NCBI RefSeq assembly: GCF_000737765.1
Contig: NZ_JPRI01000002.1
Span: forward strand, 620,001-684,000
Origin: Chryseobacterium vrystaatense
GTDB taxonomy: Bacteria; Bacteroidota; Bacteroidia; Flavobacteriales; Weeksellaceae
Direction: 5' to 3'
DNA length: 64,000 nucleotides
Shown here: positions 52,238-58,885 of the stretch, in pieces
Layout: each line of letters opens with the position of its first letter
Position numbering within the stretch: position 1 is the first letter of the stretch
Position numbers and translations under genes: made by a program
The notes under the pieces: model-generated
Seen by the model: the letters and a program-made list of their open reading frames with translations, nothing else
Database searches by the model: none
Told to the model about the DNA's origin: nothing

Positions 52238-52354
52238 GATTTAATGATTAATAATAAGAAACTAATGAGGATTGAGGTAATCCGTGATCCGAGATTACAA
52301 CTCTGTGCCACCTCTAATTTCCAGCTTCTAATCTCTAATTTCTAACCTCTATTT

Positions 52355-52441
52355 GAAGAAAAACAAAGCCTGTCTTAATTTTTTGTTTGATATAAGAACT
52401 TCTGCGCTCGACAAACTTTTATTTTTTCTTCTGAACTAACT
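52355..52441 (-). repeat. structured repeat element R, copy 2
   Basis: GAAGAAAAA and TTTTTCTTC ends pair; inner GTTTGTC/GACAGGC stem; conserved GAGCGCAGAAG in the loop side. Nearly identical to copy 3 over about 75 bases. Confidence 0.65.
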
Positions 52442-52540
52442 AAATTTTATAAATGATAAGTGATGAGTGATAATTGATCCGTAATCCTGTAACGACCACT
52501 CACTTCTAATTTCTAATCTCTAAACTTCTAACCTCTATTT

Positions 52541-52615
52541 GAAGAAAAACAAAGCCTGTCTTAATTTTTTGTTTGATATAAGAACTTCTGCGCTCGACAA
52601 ACTTTTACTTTTTCT
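52541..52615 (-). repeat. structured repeat element R, copy 3
   Basis: Almost the same sequence as copy 2, including GCAGAAGTTCTTATATCAAA. The right outer arm has diverged (TTTTTCTCC). Confidence 0.65.
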
Positions 52616-52643
52616 CCGGAACTAATCTCATTTTAGTTATTTG

Positions 52644-52725
52644 AGATGGCTATGGGATTCAAACCCACTCAGCTTACGCAACGGTTTTGCAGACCGCCCC
52701 GACTCTTCCACTTCGGCGAACCATC
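52644..52725 (-). tRNA. tRNA-Cys(GCA) on a class II scaffold
   Basis: Acceptor GATGGTT/AGCCATC, anticodon arm CGGT CTGCAAA ACCG as in ordinary tRNA-Cys, T-arm GTGGG TTTGAAT CCCAT and discriminator T (U73, the Cys identity base). The D-arm and a long variable arm (about 13 bases, TTGCGTAAGCTGA) resemble the tRNA-Tyr gene next to it. Normal tRNA-Cys is class I, so this is a chimera. Confidence 0.82.
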
Positions 52726-52784
52726 AGGTGTGATTCTAAATGATAAGTGAATAGTGAATTTACACACACTTCTAATTTCTAATT

Positions 52785-52866
52785 TGAAAAGAAAAAGGCT
52801 GTCGGTATTTGTTTATATTTGGCGTAAAGATCTTCTGCTCTTGACACACCTTTTTTCTTCTCTTTT
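52785..52866 (-). repeat. structured repeat element R, copy 4 (diverged)
   Basis: Keeps the inner GACAGCC partner (GGCTGTC on the plus strand), the GAGCAGAAGATC core and pairing purine/pyrimidine ends. Between tRNA-Cys and tRNA-Asn. Confidence 0.5.
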
Positions 52867-52891
52867 GAAACAATTAACATTTAGTTATCTG

Positions 52892-52963
52892 CGATTTTGG
52901 AAAGACTCGAACTTTCAACTTCCGGTTTAACAGACCGGCGCTCTGCCATTGAGCTACAAAATC
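52892..52963 (-). tRNA. tRNA-Asn(GTT)
   Basis: Acceptor GATTTTG/CAAAATC, D-arm GCTC AATGGCA GAGC, anticodon arm CCGGT CTGTTAA ACCGG, T-arm GAAAG TTCGAGT CTTTC, discriminator G as expected for Asn. Confidence 0.93.
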
Positions 52964-53010
52964 AATAATTGATTAATGATGTTTGATTATAGTTATCTGT
53001 TGTACGATCT

Positions 53011-53059
53011 CTTCTAACTTCTAACTTCTAACTTCTAACTTCTAACTTCTAACTTCTAA
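53011..53059. repeat. heptanucleotide tandem repeat (CTTCTAA)x7
   Basis: Seven uninterrupted copies between tRNA-Asn and tRNA-Ile. Degenerate stretches of the same unit occur at 51.31, 52.31, 52.50 and 52.77 kb. Confidence 0.95.
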
Positions 53060-53075
53060 TCTCTACCATCTATTG

Positions 53076-53149
53076 TAATTCCGGAAGGACTTGAACCTTC
53101 AACCTTCGGTGTATCAGACCGACACTCTAACCAATTGAGCTACGAAATC
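53076..53149 (-). tRNA. tRNA-Ile(GAT)
   Basis: Acceptor GATTTCG/CGGAATT, D-arm GCTC AATTGGTTA GAGT, anticodon arm TCGGT CTGATAC ACCGA, T-arm GAAGG TTCAAGT CCTTC, discriminator A. Confidence 0.92.
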
Positions 53150-53242
53150 ATTTTTTTATTTAGTGAATTGCCCATCGCTTTGCTATCATTTTTTTTACAA
53201 TCCATCATTCGCTTGCAAAGCAAAATTGACTGTTCACTTTTG

Positions 53243-53314
53243 TACTCCATAAGGGAATCGAACCCTTGTTTTCTGCTCGAAAGGCAGGCGTCCTAACCGT
53301 TAGACGAATAGAGC
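53243..53314 (-). tRNA. tRNA-Glu(TTC), copy 2
   Basis: Identical to copy 1 at 52.0 kb except one acceptor base (GCTCTAT instead of GCTCCAT), which turns a C-G pair into T-G. The flanking TTTGTACTCCAT is also shared, so the copy arose by recent duplication. Confidence 0.88.
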
Positions 53315-53320
53315 AAATGG

Positions 53321-53392
53321 TCTGGAAAGCAAGATTCGAACTTGCGACCTCCCGCGTCCAAGACGGGTAAACAACCACCGTTATCTTTCCAG
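53321..53392 (-). tRNA. tRNA-Pro(TGG)
   Basis: Acceptor CTGGAAA/TTTCCAG, anticodon arm CCCGT CTTGGAC GCGGG, T-arm GCAAG TTCGAAT CTTGC, D-loop with GGTGG, discriminator A. Six bases from tRNA-Glu copy 2. Confidence 0.9.
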
Positions 53393-53460
53393 TTTTTCAG
53401 GTTCGCTTTCCAATTTCTTTACCGGGAGACAGCCGGGATTAAAATTTTCCGTGAACCTTG

Positions 53461-53532
53461 CGGTCTATGCGGGAATCGAACCCGCAGTGCCCAAGAGACA
53501 GTCGGGCAGGTTAGCCTTTACCTCAATAGACC
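53461..53532 (-). tRNA. tRNA-Asp(GTC)
   Basis: Acceptor GGTCTAT/ATAGACC, D-arm AGGT AAAGGCTA ACCT, anticodon arm CCCGA CTGTCTC TTGGG, T-arm GCGGG TTCGATT CCCGC, discriminator G as expected for Asp. Confidence 0.93.
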
Positions 53533-53538
53533 TTTTTG

Positions 53539-53612
53539 TAATTCTGAGAGGGATCGAACCCCTAACCTTCGGTTTAGAAAACCAATGCTCTATCCCATTG
53601 AGCCACAGAACT
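53539..53612 (-). tRNA. tRNA-Arg(TCT)
   Basis: Acceptor AGTTCTG/CAGAATT, D-arm GCTC AATGGGATA GAGC, anticodon arm TTGGT TTTCTAA ACCGA, T-arm AGGGG TTCGATC CCTCT, discriminator A. Confidence 0.92.
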
Positions 53613-53618
53613 GTTTTG

Positions 53619-53692
53619 TAATCCCAGAAGGAATTGAACCTTCAACCCCCGGTTTAAAAGACCGGTGCTCTAACCTGTTGAGCTATGAGATT
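53619..53692 (-). tRNA. tRNA-Lys(TTT)
   Basis: Acceptor AATCTCA/TGGGATT, D-arm GCTC AACAGGTTA GAGC, anticodon arm CCGGT CTTTTAA ACCGG, T-arm GAAGG TTCAATT CCTTC, discriminator A. Six bases from tRNA-Arg. Confidence 0.93.
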
Positions 53693-53773
53693 GTTTTTTA
53701 CGGTGAATTGCCAATTTGTTTTGCTGATCAATTTTAAATTCACAATTCAACATTGACTATTTACATTTATTTG

Positions 53774-53846
53774 GGGTATCTCCGGGGATCGAACCCTGTT
53801 CTCCGGTTCCACAGACCGACGCTTTACCAAATAAGCTAAAGAAACC
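53774..53846 (-). tRNA. tRNA-His(GTG)
   Basis: First gene of the array. Acceptor GGTTTCT/AGATACC (one mismatch), D-arm GCTT ATTTGGTA AAGC, anticodon arm TCGGT CTGTGGA ACCGG, T-arm CAGGG TTCGATC CCCGG (one mismatch), discriminator C as needed for His. It starts directly after the T-run of a terminator. Confidence 0.88.
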
Positions 53847-53878
53847 ATAAAAAAAGCACCTCTTTTCGGGAGGTGCTG
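53847..53878 (-). terminator. terminator/attenuator directly before the tRNA array
   Basis: Stem AGCACCTC (53855-53862) and GAGGTGCT (53870-53877) with a 7-nt loop, then a run of seven T on the minus strand ending at 53847, next to the tRNA-His 5' end. No room is left for a promoter between them. Confidence 0.85.
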
Positions 53879-53909
53879 TATATATTTTGACGTGTCAGAT
53901 CACTGAGAC

Positions 53910-54026
53910 CTACGTATATAAGCACCTTTTATGTATAAATTCATTATCCAGAATACATGCATATCCTTTCGGATCCTGTCCGTCTATTCCTGAATACTGA
54001 TTAGATATGTTATGTAATTGTTTCAT
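53910..54026 (-). CDS. 38-codon leader ORF before the tRNA array
   Basis: ATG at 54026, stop at 53910. It starts MKQLHNISNQYSG and ends IHKRCLYT. The 38 residues include 18 different amino acids; only Val and Trp are missing. A good promoter lies upstream (TTTG, 21 bases, TACTTTGC ending about 54090). A strong terminator follows 32 bases after the stop. I recognise no protein family; the composition suggests a leader peptide whose job is to be translated through. Confidence 0.6.
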   Translation of the reverse strand: MKQLHNISNQYSGIDGQDPKGYACILDNEFIHKRCLYT

Positions 54027-54087
54027 TATATTCTTGTTATTTAAAAAGTTTTTGAATCCTGAAAACCTGTTGCTTTCAATTTTCGGT

Positions 54088-54120
54088 TGCAAAGTAAGTA
54101 TGAAATTTTTTAATCTGCAA
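54088..54120 (-). promoter_or_regulatory. promoter of the 38-codon leader and tRNA array
   Basis: Minus strand: TTTG (about 54117-54120), 21 bases, TACTTTGC (-7 box). It lacks the TRCGYA inverted repeat of the four shared-box promoters. Confidence 0.6.
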
Positions 54121-54348
54121 ATTTATTTTTCAATTAAACACTTGACAATCAATAAGTTATATGATATTTTTAGCATAAAGAATAACCGTCCGCAATATCC
54201 TGCAGATCTCCTAAATACCTAAATGACTGTCTCTCATCGGGTTACTTATCACTCTTATTTATCGTATTAAATTGACATTGTTAATTATAAATTTTTTGTT
54301 TTTATGGTTATTTTTTTTCATTCTAAATAATTTATGGCCTAAAACACA

Positions 54349-54378
54349 AGAAACGCCTCGAGTTATCGAGGCGTTTCT
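54349..54378 (-). terminator. strong hairpin after the 42-codon ORF
   Basis: Perfect 13-bp stem AGAAACGCCTCGA (54349-54361) and TCGAGGCGTTTCT (54366-54378) with loop GTTA. On the minus strand TTGTGTTTT follows, so it can act as a terminator. Confidence 0.8.
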
Positions 54379-54406
54379 GTGGTATTTTGTTTAAATTCTT
54401 ACGGGT

Positions 54407-54535
54407 TTATTGTAAATAATTTTCAAAGCAAGCACATTTCGCCTCATTCCATATCATCCATTCGTATCCGAATAATCCTTTTATTGAAGGGCTATCGCAT
54501 AGATTTACATTGATATGTGCTCTTTGTAGTGTCAT
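54407..54535 (-). CDS. 42-codon leader ORF containing all 20 amino acids
   Basis: ATG at 54535 (MTLQRAHINVN), stop TAA at 54407-54409, C-terminus KCACFENYLQ. Its 42 residues use every one of the 20 standard amino acids at least once, including two Trp, three Cys and one His. A strong -7 box (TATCTTTGCGCC on the minus strand, 54543-54554) lies just upstream, so it begins very near the transcript start, and a 13-bp hairpin follows 28 bases after the stop. A longer frame to 54598 covers the promoter and is not used. No family is recognised. Confidence 0.62.
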   Translation of the reverse strand: MTLQRAHINVNLCDSPSIKGLFGYEWMIWNEAKCACFENYLQ

Positions 54536-54604
54536 AATTTTATGGCGCAAAGATAGGAAAAATTGTTTTTCATTAATGAAAATAATACTTTTGTTCACTG
54601 AGCA

Positions 54605-54674
54605 GGGGGATAGTTTAACTGGAAAAACACTACACTGATAACGTGAAAATGGAGGTTCGAACCCTTCTCCCCCA
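54605..54674 (+). tRNA. tRNA-like element, Ile(GAT)-like, upstream of SDR gene
   Basis: Only plus-strand member. Acceptor GGGGGA/TCCCCC (six pairs), D-arm GTTT AACTGGAA AAAC, T-arm GGAGG TTCGAAC CCTTC, discriminator A. By position the anticodon is GAT in loop CTGATAA, but the anticodon stem has only about three weak pairs. It ends 12 bases before the SDR start codon, so it is probably transcribed with it. Confidence 0.65.
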
Positions 54675-54686
54675 CAAAACTGTATT

Positions 54687-56066
54687 ATGAACCCATATCC
54701 ATTCAGTACCGAAGAATGGGAAGCTTGCTTAAAAGTTCTGGAAGCTCTTCAGGCTGACCCTCTGAATAATCCAGACAACCAGCGTTTCAAAACACTGATT
54801 TCATCTATCCGGAAAAAGGCCAGGAAGAATATCCAAAAGAATCTGGATGAGTATCTCACTTCGTCTAAAAATGATGAGGATTCAGATCTTGAAATTCTTA
54901 AAAAGTCGGCTGTCGTACAACAGGCTTTAGAAAACCGGACTCTATATTCTCATACAGAAGAGGAAACATCATTTTCAACCATTCAAAAACCTCAGCTTTG
55001 TTATTGCTGTCACCAGCCTTATCACGACATTCATTTTTTCTATCATAAACTTTGTCCAACTTGCGCGGATGAGAATTATAAAAACAGAAGTCTTGCCCAT
55101 GATCTCAACGGACAAACAGTTATCATTACCGGCGGAAGAGTGAAAATAGGCTATGCTTCGGCTTTACAGTTTTTGAGAAGTGGTGCGAAAGTCATTGCCA
55201 CGTCAAGGTTTCCTGCTCTTGGATTTGAGCAGTTTCGGAAAGAAAAAGACTATGAACAGTGGAAAGACCGGCTTTTTCTGTATGGTCTTGATCTCAGAAA
55301 CATCAGATCGGTGCATGAATTTACAGAATACTGTTATCAGAACTTTGAAAGTATTGAAATTCTGGTGAATAATGCAGCTCAAACCATTAAGTATCCTTCT
55401 GATTATTATCAGCCTCTACTGGTCAAAGAACAGCTTCTATTATTATCCTATTCTGAAAACAGAAATTTAATAGGTAATGAAACACCAATAAATAACGATA
55501 ATAGTGAGCTTTTAACATTATCTCATGAAAATTTTGATATAATTCCTGCCAACAGATTCGGGCAGCCAAAAGACCTCAGGGATAAAAACAGCTGGAATTC
55601 TGTGATGGATGAAATCGGGACCGAAGAGCTTCTGGAAGTGAATCTTATTAATCATATTTCTCCCTATCTGCTGATTTCGGCGTTAAAACCTCTGATGAAA
55701 AAAAGTCAGACAGAAAGAAGACATATTATCAATGTCACCTCTACCGAGGGACAGTTCAGCTACAAGAGTAAAAATGAATTTCATCCGCACACGAATATGA
55801 CAAAGGCGGCTCTCAATATGCTTACCAAAACCTCAGCACCGGATTTTGTCAAGGATAATATATTCATGAATGCAGTAGATGTCGGCTGGATTTCTACGGG
55901 AGCGACAGAAAGTAAAAGAGAGAAACTGTTTGAAAAGACCAGGATACCACCGCTTGATCCTGTGGATGGTGCCATGAGGATCTTTCACCCTATTGTGCAG
56001 ATCAACAACGGAGATTTAAATCTTTATGGAAAGCTATTAAAGAATTATAAGGAAACCGGATGGTAA
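54687..56066 (+). CDS. SDR-fold protein with N-terminal zinc ribbon
   Basis: 459 aa. Residues 1-100 are helical and charged. A zinc-ribbon-like motif follows (CYCCHQPYH...KLCPTCAD, about 110-133). Then a Rossmann domain of the short-chain dehydrogenase family: GQTVIITGGRVKIGYASALQFL, ILVNNAAQT and HIINVTSTEG. In the catalytic region the usual YxxxK reads TNMTK, so the active-site Tyr is replaced by Thr. Its activity may therefore be altered. The adjacent tRNA-like element and divergent all-amino-acid ORF suggest a link to the RNA system. Confidence 0.78.
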   Translation: MNPYPFSTEEWEACLKVLEALQADPLNNPDNQRFKTLISSIRKKARKNIQKNLDEYLTSSKNDEDSDLEILKKSAVVQQALENRTLYSHTEEETSFSTIQKPQLCYCCHQPYHDIHFFYHKLCPTCADENYKNRSLAHDLNGQTVIITGGRVKIGYASALQFLRSGAKVIATSRFPALGFEQFRKEKDYEQWKDRLFLYGLDLRNIRSVHEFTEYCYQNFESIEILVNNAAQTIKYPSDYYQPLLVKEQLLLLSYSENRNLIGNETPINNDNSELLTLSHENFDIIPANRFGQPKDLRDKNSWNSVMDEIGTEELLEVNLINHISPYLLISALKPLMKKSQTERRHIINVTSTEGQFSYKSKNEFHPHTNMTKAALNMLTKTSAPDFVKDNIFMNAVDVGWISTGATESKREKLFEKTRIPPLDPVDGAMRIFHPIVQINNGDLNLYGKLLKNYKETGW

Positions 56067-56071
56067 AAAAG

Positions 56072-56103
56072 GCGGTGGCTTCGAGTTCACCAGCCACCTT
56101 GTA
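56072..56103 (+). terminator. terminator of the SDR gene
   Basis: GGTGGCT (56074-56080) pairs with AGCCACC (56092-56098), followed by TTGTATTT. Confidence 0.65.
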
Positions 56104-56166
56104 TTTGCCTGTCTAAGAATTTTCTTCTAATGTATTAATACTTGAATTTTTAAATCTTTAAATTTC

Positions 56167-57186
56167 TCAATTCCTCAACATCTTATTTCTCCCCGTCTTA
56201 AACCTCGAAATATCCTTCAAGATCACACTGTCATCAGGATTAAAATATTTAAGTTCATTAATAATTTCAGAACGGGTACCTACTTTTTCTGCAATAATTT
56301 CATAGGCAATACTACGGGTTACAGTTTGTAATTGCTGATCTTTTTTAAATTCATGCTTCATGGCTTCAAGGTAGATCACTTTCTTGTAGGATGGTGTTTT
56401 CTGATAAAGCTTCTGAATTTCCGTTTCCAGTTTTCTAACATCAAAAACATTGGCGAAATAATTATTCAGACAGTTGAAGGCATCTTTATCCTCTTCCCAG
56501 CCTTTCAAAAGAATTTTCTGAGCTTCCTCAGGCTGTTCCATTTTTTTGCTGTAGATCAGAGAAGCTTTTACCATCTGGTTATTGACTGTGTAATCATCAG
56601 CAACCATTTGATAATAGGTGTGGGCATTTTTGATATCGTTAAGTTCCCGGTAAAGGTCCCCTACTTTTTCTTTGTGCTGCATTTCTTTGTAAAGATCAAT
56701 TGCTTTTTTATACTGTTTTGCCTTTTCATAGCAGGAAGCTGCCTCTGACTTATTGTTTAGTTTTTTAAGATAAACTGCTGCTGCTTCATTGTAGAAGCCT
56801 CCCTGTTCCAGTGTTTTGGCACCACGGAAATTATCCTGAAGAAGGTTCATATAGACTTTCGCTGCTTTTTTATAATCTTTTTCAGCTATATACTTTTCGG
56901 CAAGTTCTTCATATTTACTTCTTATCCGGTCAAACAGTGATGCTTCCAGATAGAAATTGCCCCCTCCGGAACCTCTTTTTCCTGAATTTTTCCTGTTCTG
57001 TTCTTTATCTTTTAAGGCTGTAATTACCATCATGATAATAAAGGCAACGACCAGAAAGATGGCAAGTGTTCCTACGACACTCCAAAAACTTTCGTGAAAG
57101 AGCTGTGCTGCAATTCCAATGATCTTAAACACCGCCAGGATCATAAATGCAATCAGGAATTTGTCTGTAAATTTCTGTTTATTCAT
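56167..57186 (-). CDS. membrane-anchored TPR-like protein
   Basis: 339 aa. Two membrane segments near the N-terminus (LIAFMILAVFKIIGIAAQLF and VVGTLAIFLVVAFIIMMVITAL), a basic linker, then TPR-like helical pairs from about residue 85 (YEELAEKYIAEKDYKKAAKVYMNLL, AAAVYLKKLNNKSEAASCYEKA). The TPR part would face the cytosol. Last gene of the MoxR/vWA operon, overlapping the gene before by eight bases. Confidence 0.75.
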   Translation of the reverse strand: MNKQKFTDKFLIAFMILAVFKIIGIAAQLFHESFWSVVGTLAIFLVVAFIIMMVITALKDKEQNRKNSGKRGSGGGNFYLEASLFDRIRSKYEELAEKYIAEKDYKKAAKVYMNLLQDNFRGAKTLEQGGFYNEAAAVYLKKLNNKSEAASCYEKAKQYKKAIDLYKEMQHKEKVGDLYRELNDIKNAHTYYQMVADDYTVNNQMVKASLIYSKKMEQPEEAQKILLKGWEEDKDAFNCLNNYFANVFDVRKLETEIQKLYQKTPSYKKVIYLEAMKHEFKKDQQLQTVTRSIAYEIIAEKVGTRSEIINELKYFNPDDSVILKDISRFKTGRNKMLRN

Positions 57187-58885
57187 CGTCTTCAGGGTTT
57201 AAAATGGTTTTATCTTCACTGAAAAGGCGGTAAAGGAGAAGAATGACACAGATCACAAGTCCCCATACAAACCAGTTGTAGCCAAACATTTTTATCAACG
57301 GATAAAATAAATAGACCAGCATAGACACAAGAACGGCAGACAGGATGATTTTCACCCAAAATGGCACGCTGTCTCCGCCAAGATTTAATGATTTTCTTTT
57401 GAATATGAAGGAGTATATTCCTACAGCTCCGAACATAAAAATGACGAGATACAGAATATCTGAGACGGATGTCTTTTCCTGTGAGCTGTTGTCGCCCGCC
57501 TCAATTTTACCAATTTTTGAATCTTTATTGGGAGACGGTGGAAGTTCCATCATATCAAGTGTTCCATATAATCTTCCGAGAGAATCTGCCATGAGTACCT
57601 GTTTTTTCTTTAAAACAAATTTTACCACTTCGCCATTAACCGGCTCCCCTTTGCTGTATTGTTTCAGGGAATCTGAAATCCTGCGCTTCATGACGGCTTC
57701 CTGCTGAACAAGGTGCTTCGTTATCTTTTTTGAATAGACAACTTTAAGGGAATCTCTGCTGGCCTGTTCACGGGTATTGAGTTTTTCGATGTCATTTCCG
57801 ACCTCTCCAAGATTTCTGCCCCCCGATTTTTTATACTGTTCCCTTTCGTTTTGATCTTTTGACATGGCGGCACCTGCTGCCGTATATTCACTGGAGAGCT
57901 TTTTTCTGGTCTTCCCGTAAATAGAATCGATTTTCATATCAATATCGGTCACTCCGGATTGATAGGCGATCATATCTGCCGTGGATTTTTGAGCACCGTT
58001 CATAATTTTGCCGGAGGAAATAAGAAAATCTTCTTTCTGCGTTCTGTCTTTATCTGAAGGCATAAAAATTCTGAACAATATCGCAATCACAACAACAGCC
58101 CAGAATATTCTACGAAAATTTCGGGTTCCTGCGGTTTCTTTTTTATCTCCGGAGCCTCCGAACAGGGTATCCAGCCAGCTGTTTCCAAACGTAAAGTTTC
58201 CAAAACCGTCACCACGGGAAGTTCCCATAATATCCAATGGTACGCCCAGTTCTACTGCTCTGTCAGGATATTTTTCTATATATTGTAAATACTTCTCAAT
58301 CTCTTTTTTATTCCCGGCCATGACTTTTTTAAGATCAAAAGGCAGGTTTTTCATCCATTCCTCTTCATTTTTGGGCTGCTGAAGGTTGGCAAGAACTTTT
58401 TCATCATCCATCTCAACGGTAAAGCTTTCTATATACTGAAGCGTTTTTACACCATTGGATGGTTTTCTGATAATTCCTGTTGCCAGGTCCGGTTCCTGAA
58501 TCAGAGAAAGCCAGTCTATTTCTTCTGACAGTTTTACCAATCCGAATTCCGGATGCATTATTAAAAAACGGGCCCCTGCAGAATGCCAGTCTTCAGGATT
58601 GACTCTGGGATAAAATACCGTGTTCTCAGGAATAAAAAGCTGATCATCTACGCACTGGAAATAGGCATTCTTTCCAATTTCCTGAGGAGCCTCATCATAA
58701 AATACAAGAAGACATCCATACAGAACATTGGGATGATCTGCCGGAACAGCATAAGATTTTACTTTATGAAGATCTATTCTCAGGAGTTCCATTTCCTGAA
58801 GCCATACGCGGGGCGAAGGGCCTTTAATCAAAAGTCCTTTTTTAGGGTAACTGTTTTTCGGAAAGGGTTTTATTCTAAGCTCCAT
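57179..58885 (-). CDS. membrane protein with N-terminal bpX-type domain
   Basis: 568 aa from the ATG at 58885. The first 180 residues (KGLLIKGPSPRVWLQEMELLRIDLHKV, LYGCLLVFYDEAPQEIGKNAYFQCVDDQLFIPE in parts) look like one of the accessory domains of MoxR-vWA-beta-propeller systems. A membrane segment is at about 265-285 (FWAVVVIAILFRIFM); the region after it is a charged periplasmic-type linker, and three hydrophobic segments end the protein. Overlaps the vWA gene by 11 bases. Confidence 0.65.
   Translation of the reverse strand: MELRIKPFPKNSYPKKGLLIKGPSPRVWLQEMELLRIDLHKVKSYAVPADHPNVLYGCLLVFYDEAPQEIGKNAYFQCVDDQLFIPENTVFYPRVNPEDWHSAGARFLIMHPEFGLVKLSEEIDWLSLIQEPDLATGIIRKPSNGVKTLQYIESFTVEMDDEKVLANLQQPKNEEEWMKNLPFDLKKVMAGNKKEIEKYLQYIEKYPDRAVELGVPLDIMGTSRGDGFGNFTFGNSWLDTLFGGSGDKKETAGTRNFRRIFWAVVVIAILFRIFMPSDKDRTQKEDFLISSGKIMNGAQKSTADMIAYQSGVTDIDMKIDSIYGKTRKKLSSEYTAAGAAMSKDQNEREQYKKSGGRNLGEVGNDIEKLNTREQASRDSLKVVYSKKITKHLVQQEAVMKRRISDSLKQYSKGEPVNGEVVKFVLKKKQVLMADSLGRLYGTLDMMELPPSPNKDSKIGKIEAGDNSSQEKTSVSDILYLVIFMFGAVGIYSFIFKRKSLNLGGDSVPFWVKIILSAVLVSMLVYLFYPLIKMFGYNWFVWGLVICVILLLYRLFSEDKTILNPEDDE

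Larger units (their letters stand above)
54027..54406. other. gap between the two leader ORFs
   Basis: 380 AT-rich bases with the promoter of the 38-codon ORF, the hairpin after the 42-codon ORF, and nothing else that I can identify. Confidence 0.5.

Noticed and set aside
53011..53059. CRISPR array
   Set aside because: The repeat is a 7-base tandem without spacers, and no cas genes are in the window.
53342..53737. A 131-codon plus-strand reading frame
   Set aside because: It runs antisense through the tRNA-Pro, Asp, Arg and Lys genes; the protein is just their reverse complement.
54088..54120. A fifth shared-box promoter in front of the tRNA array
   Set aside because: The -7 box matches but the TRCGYA inverted repeat is missing.
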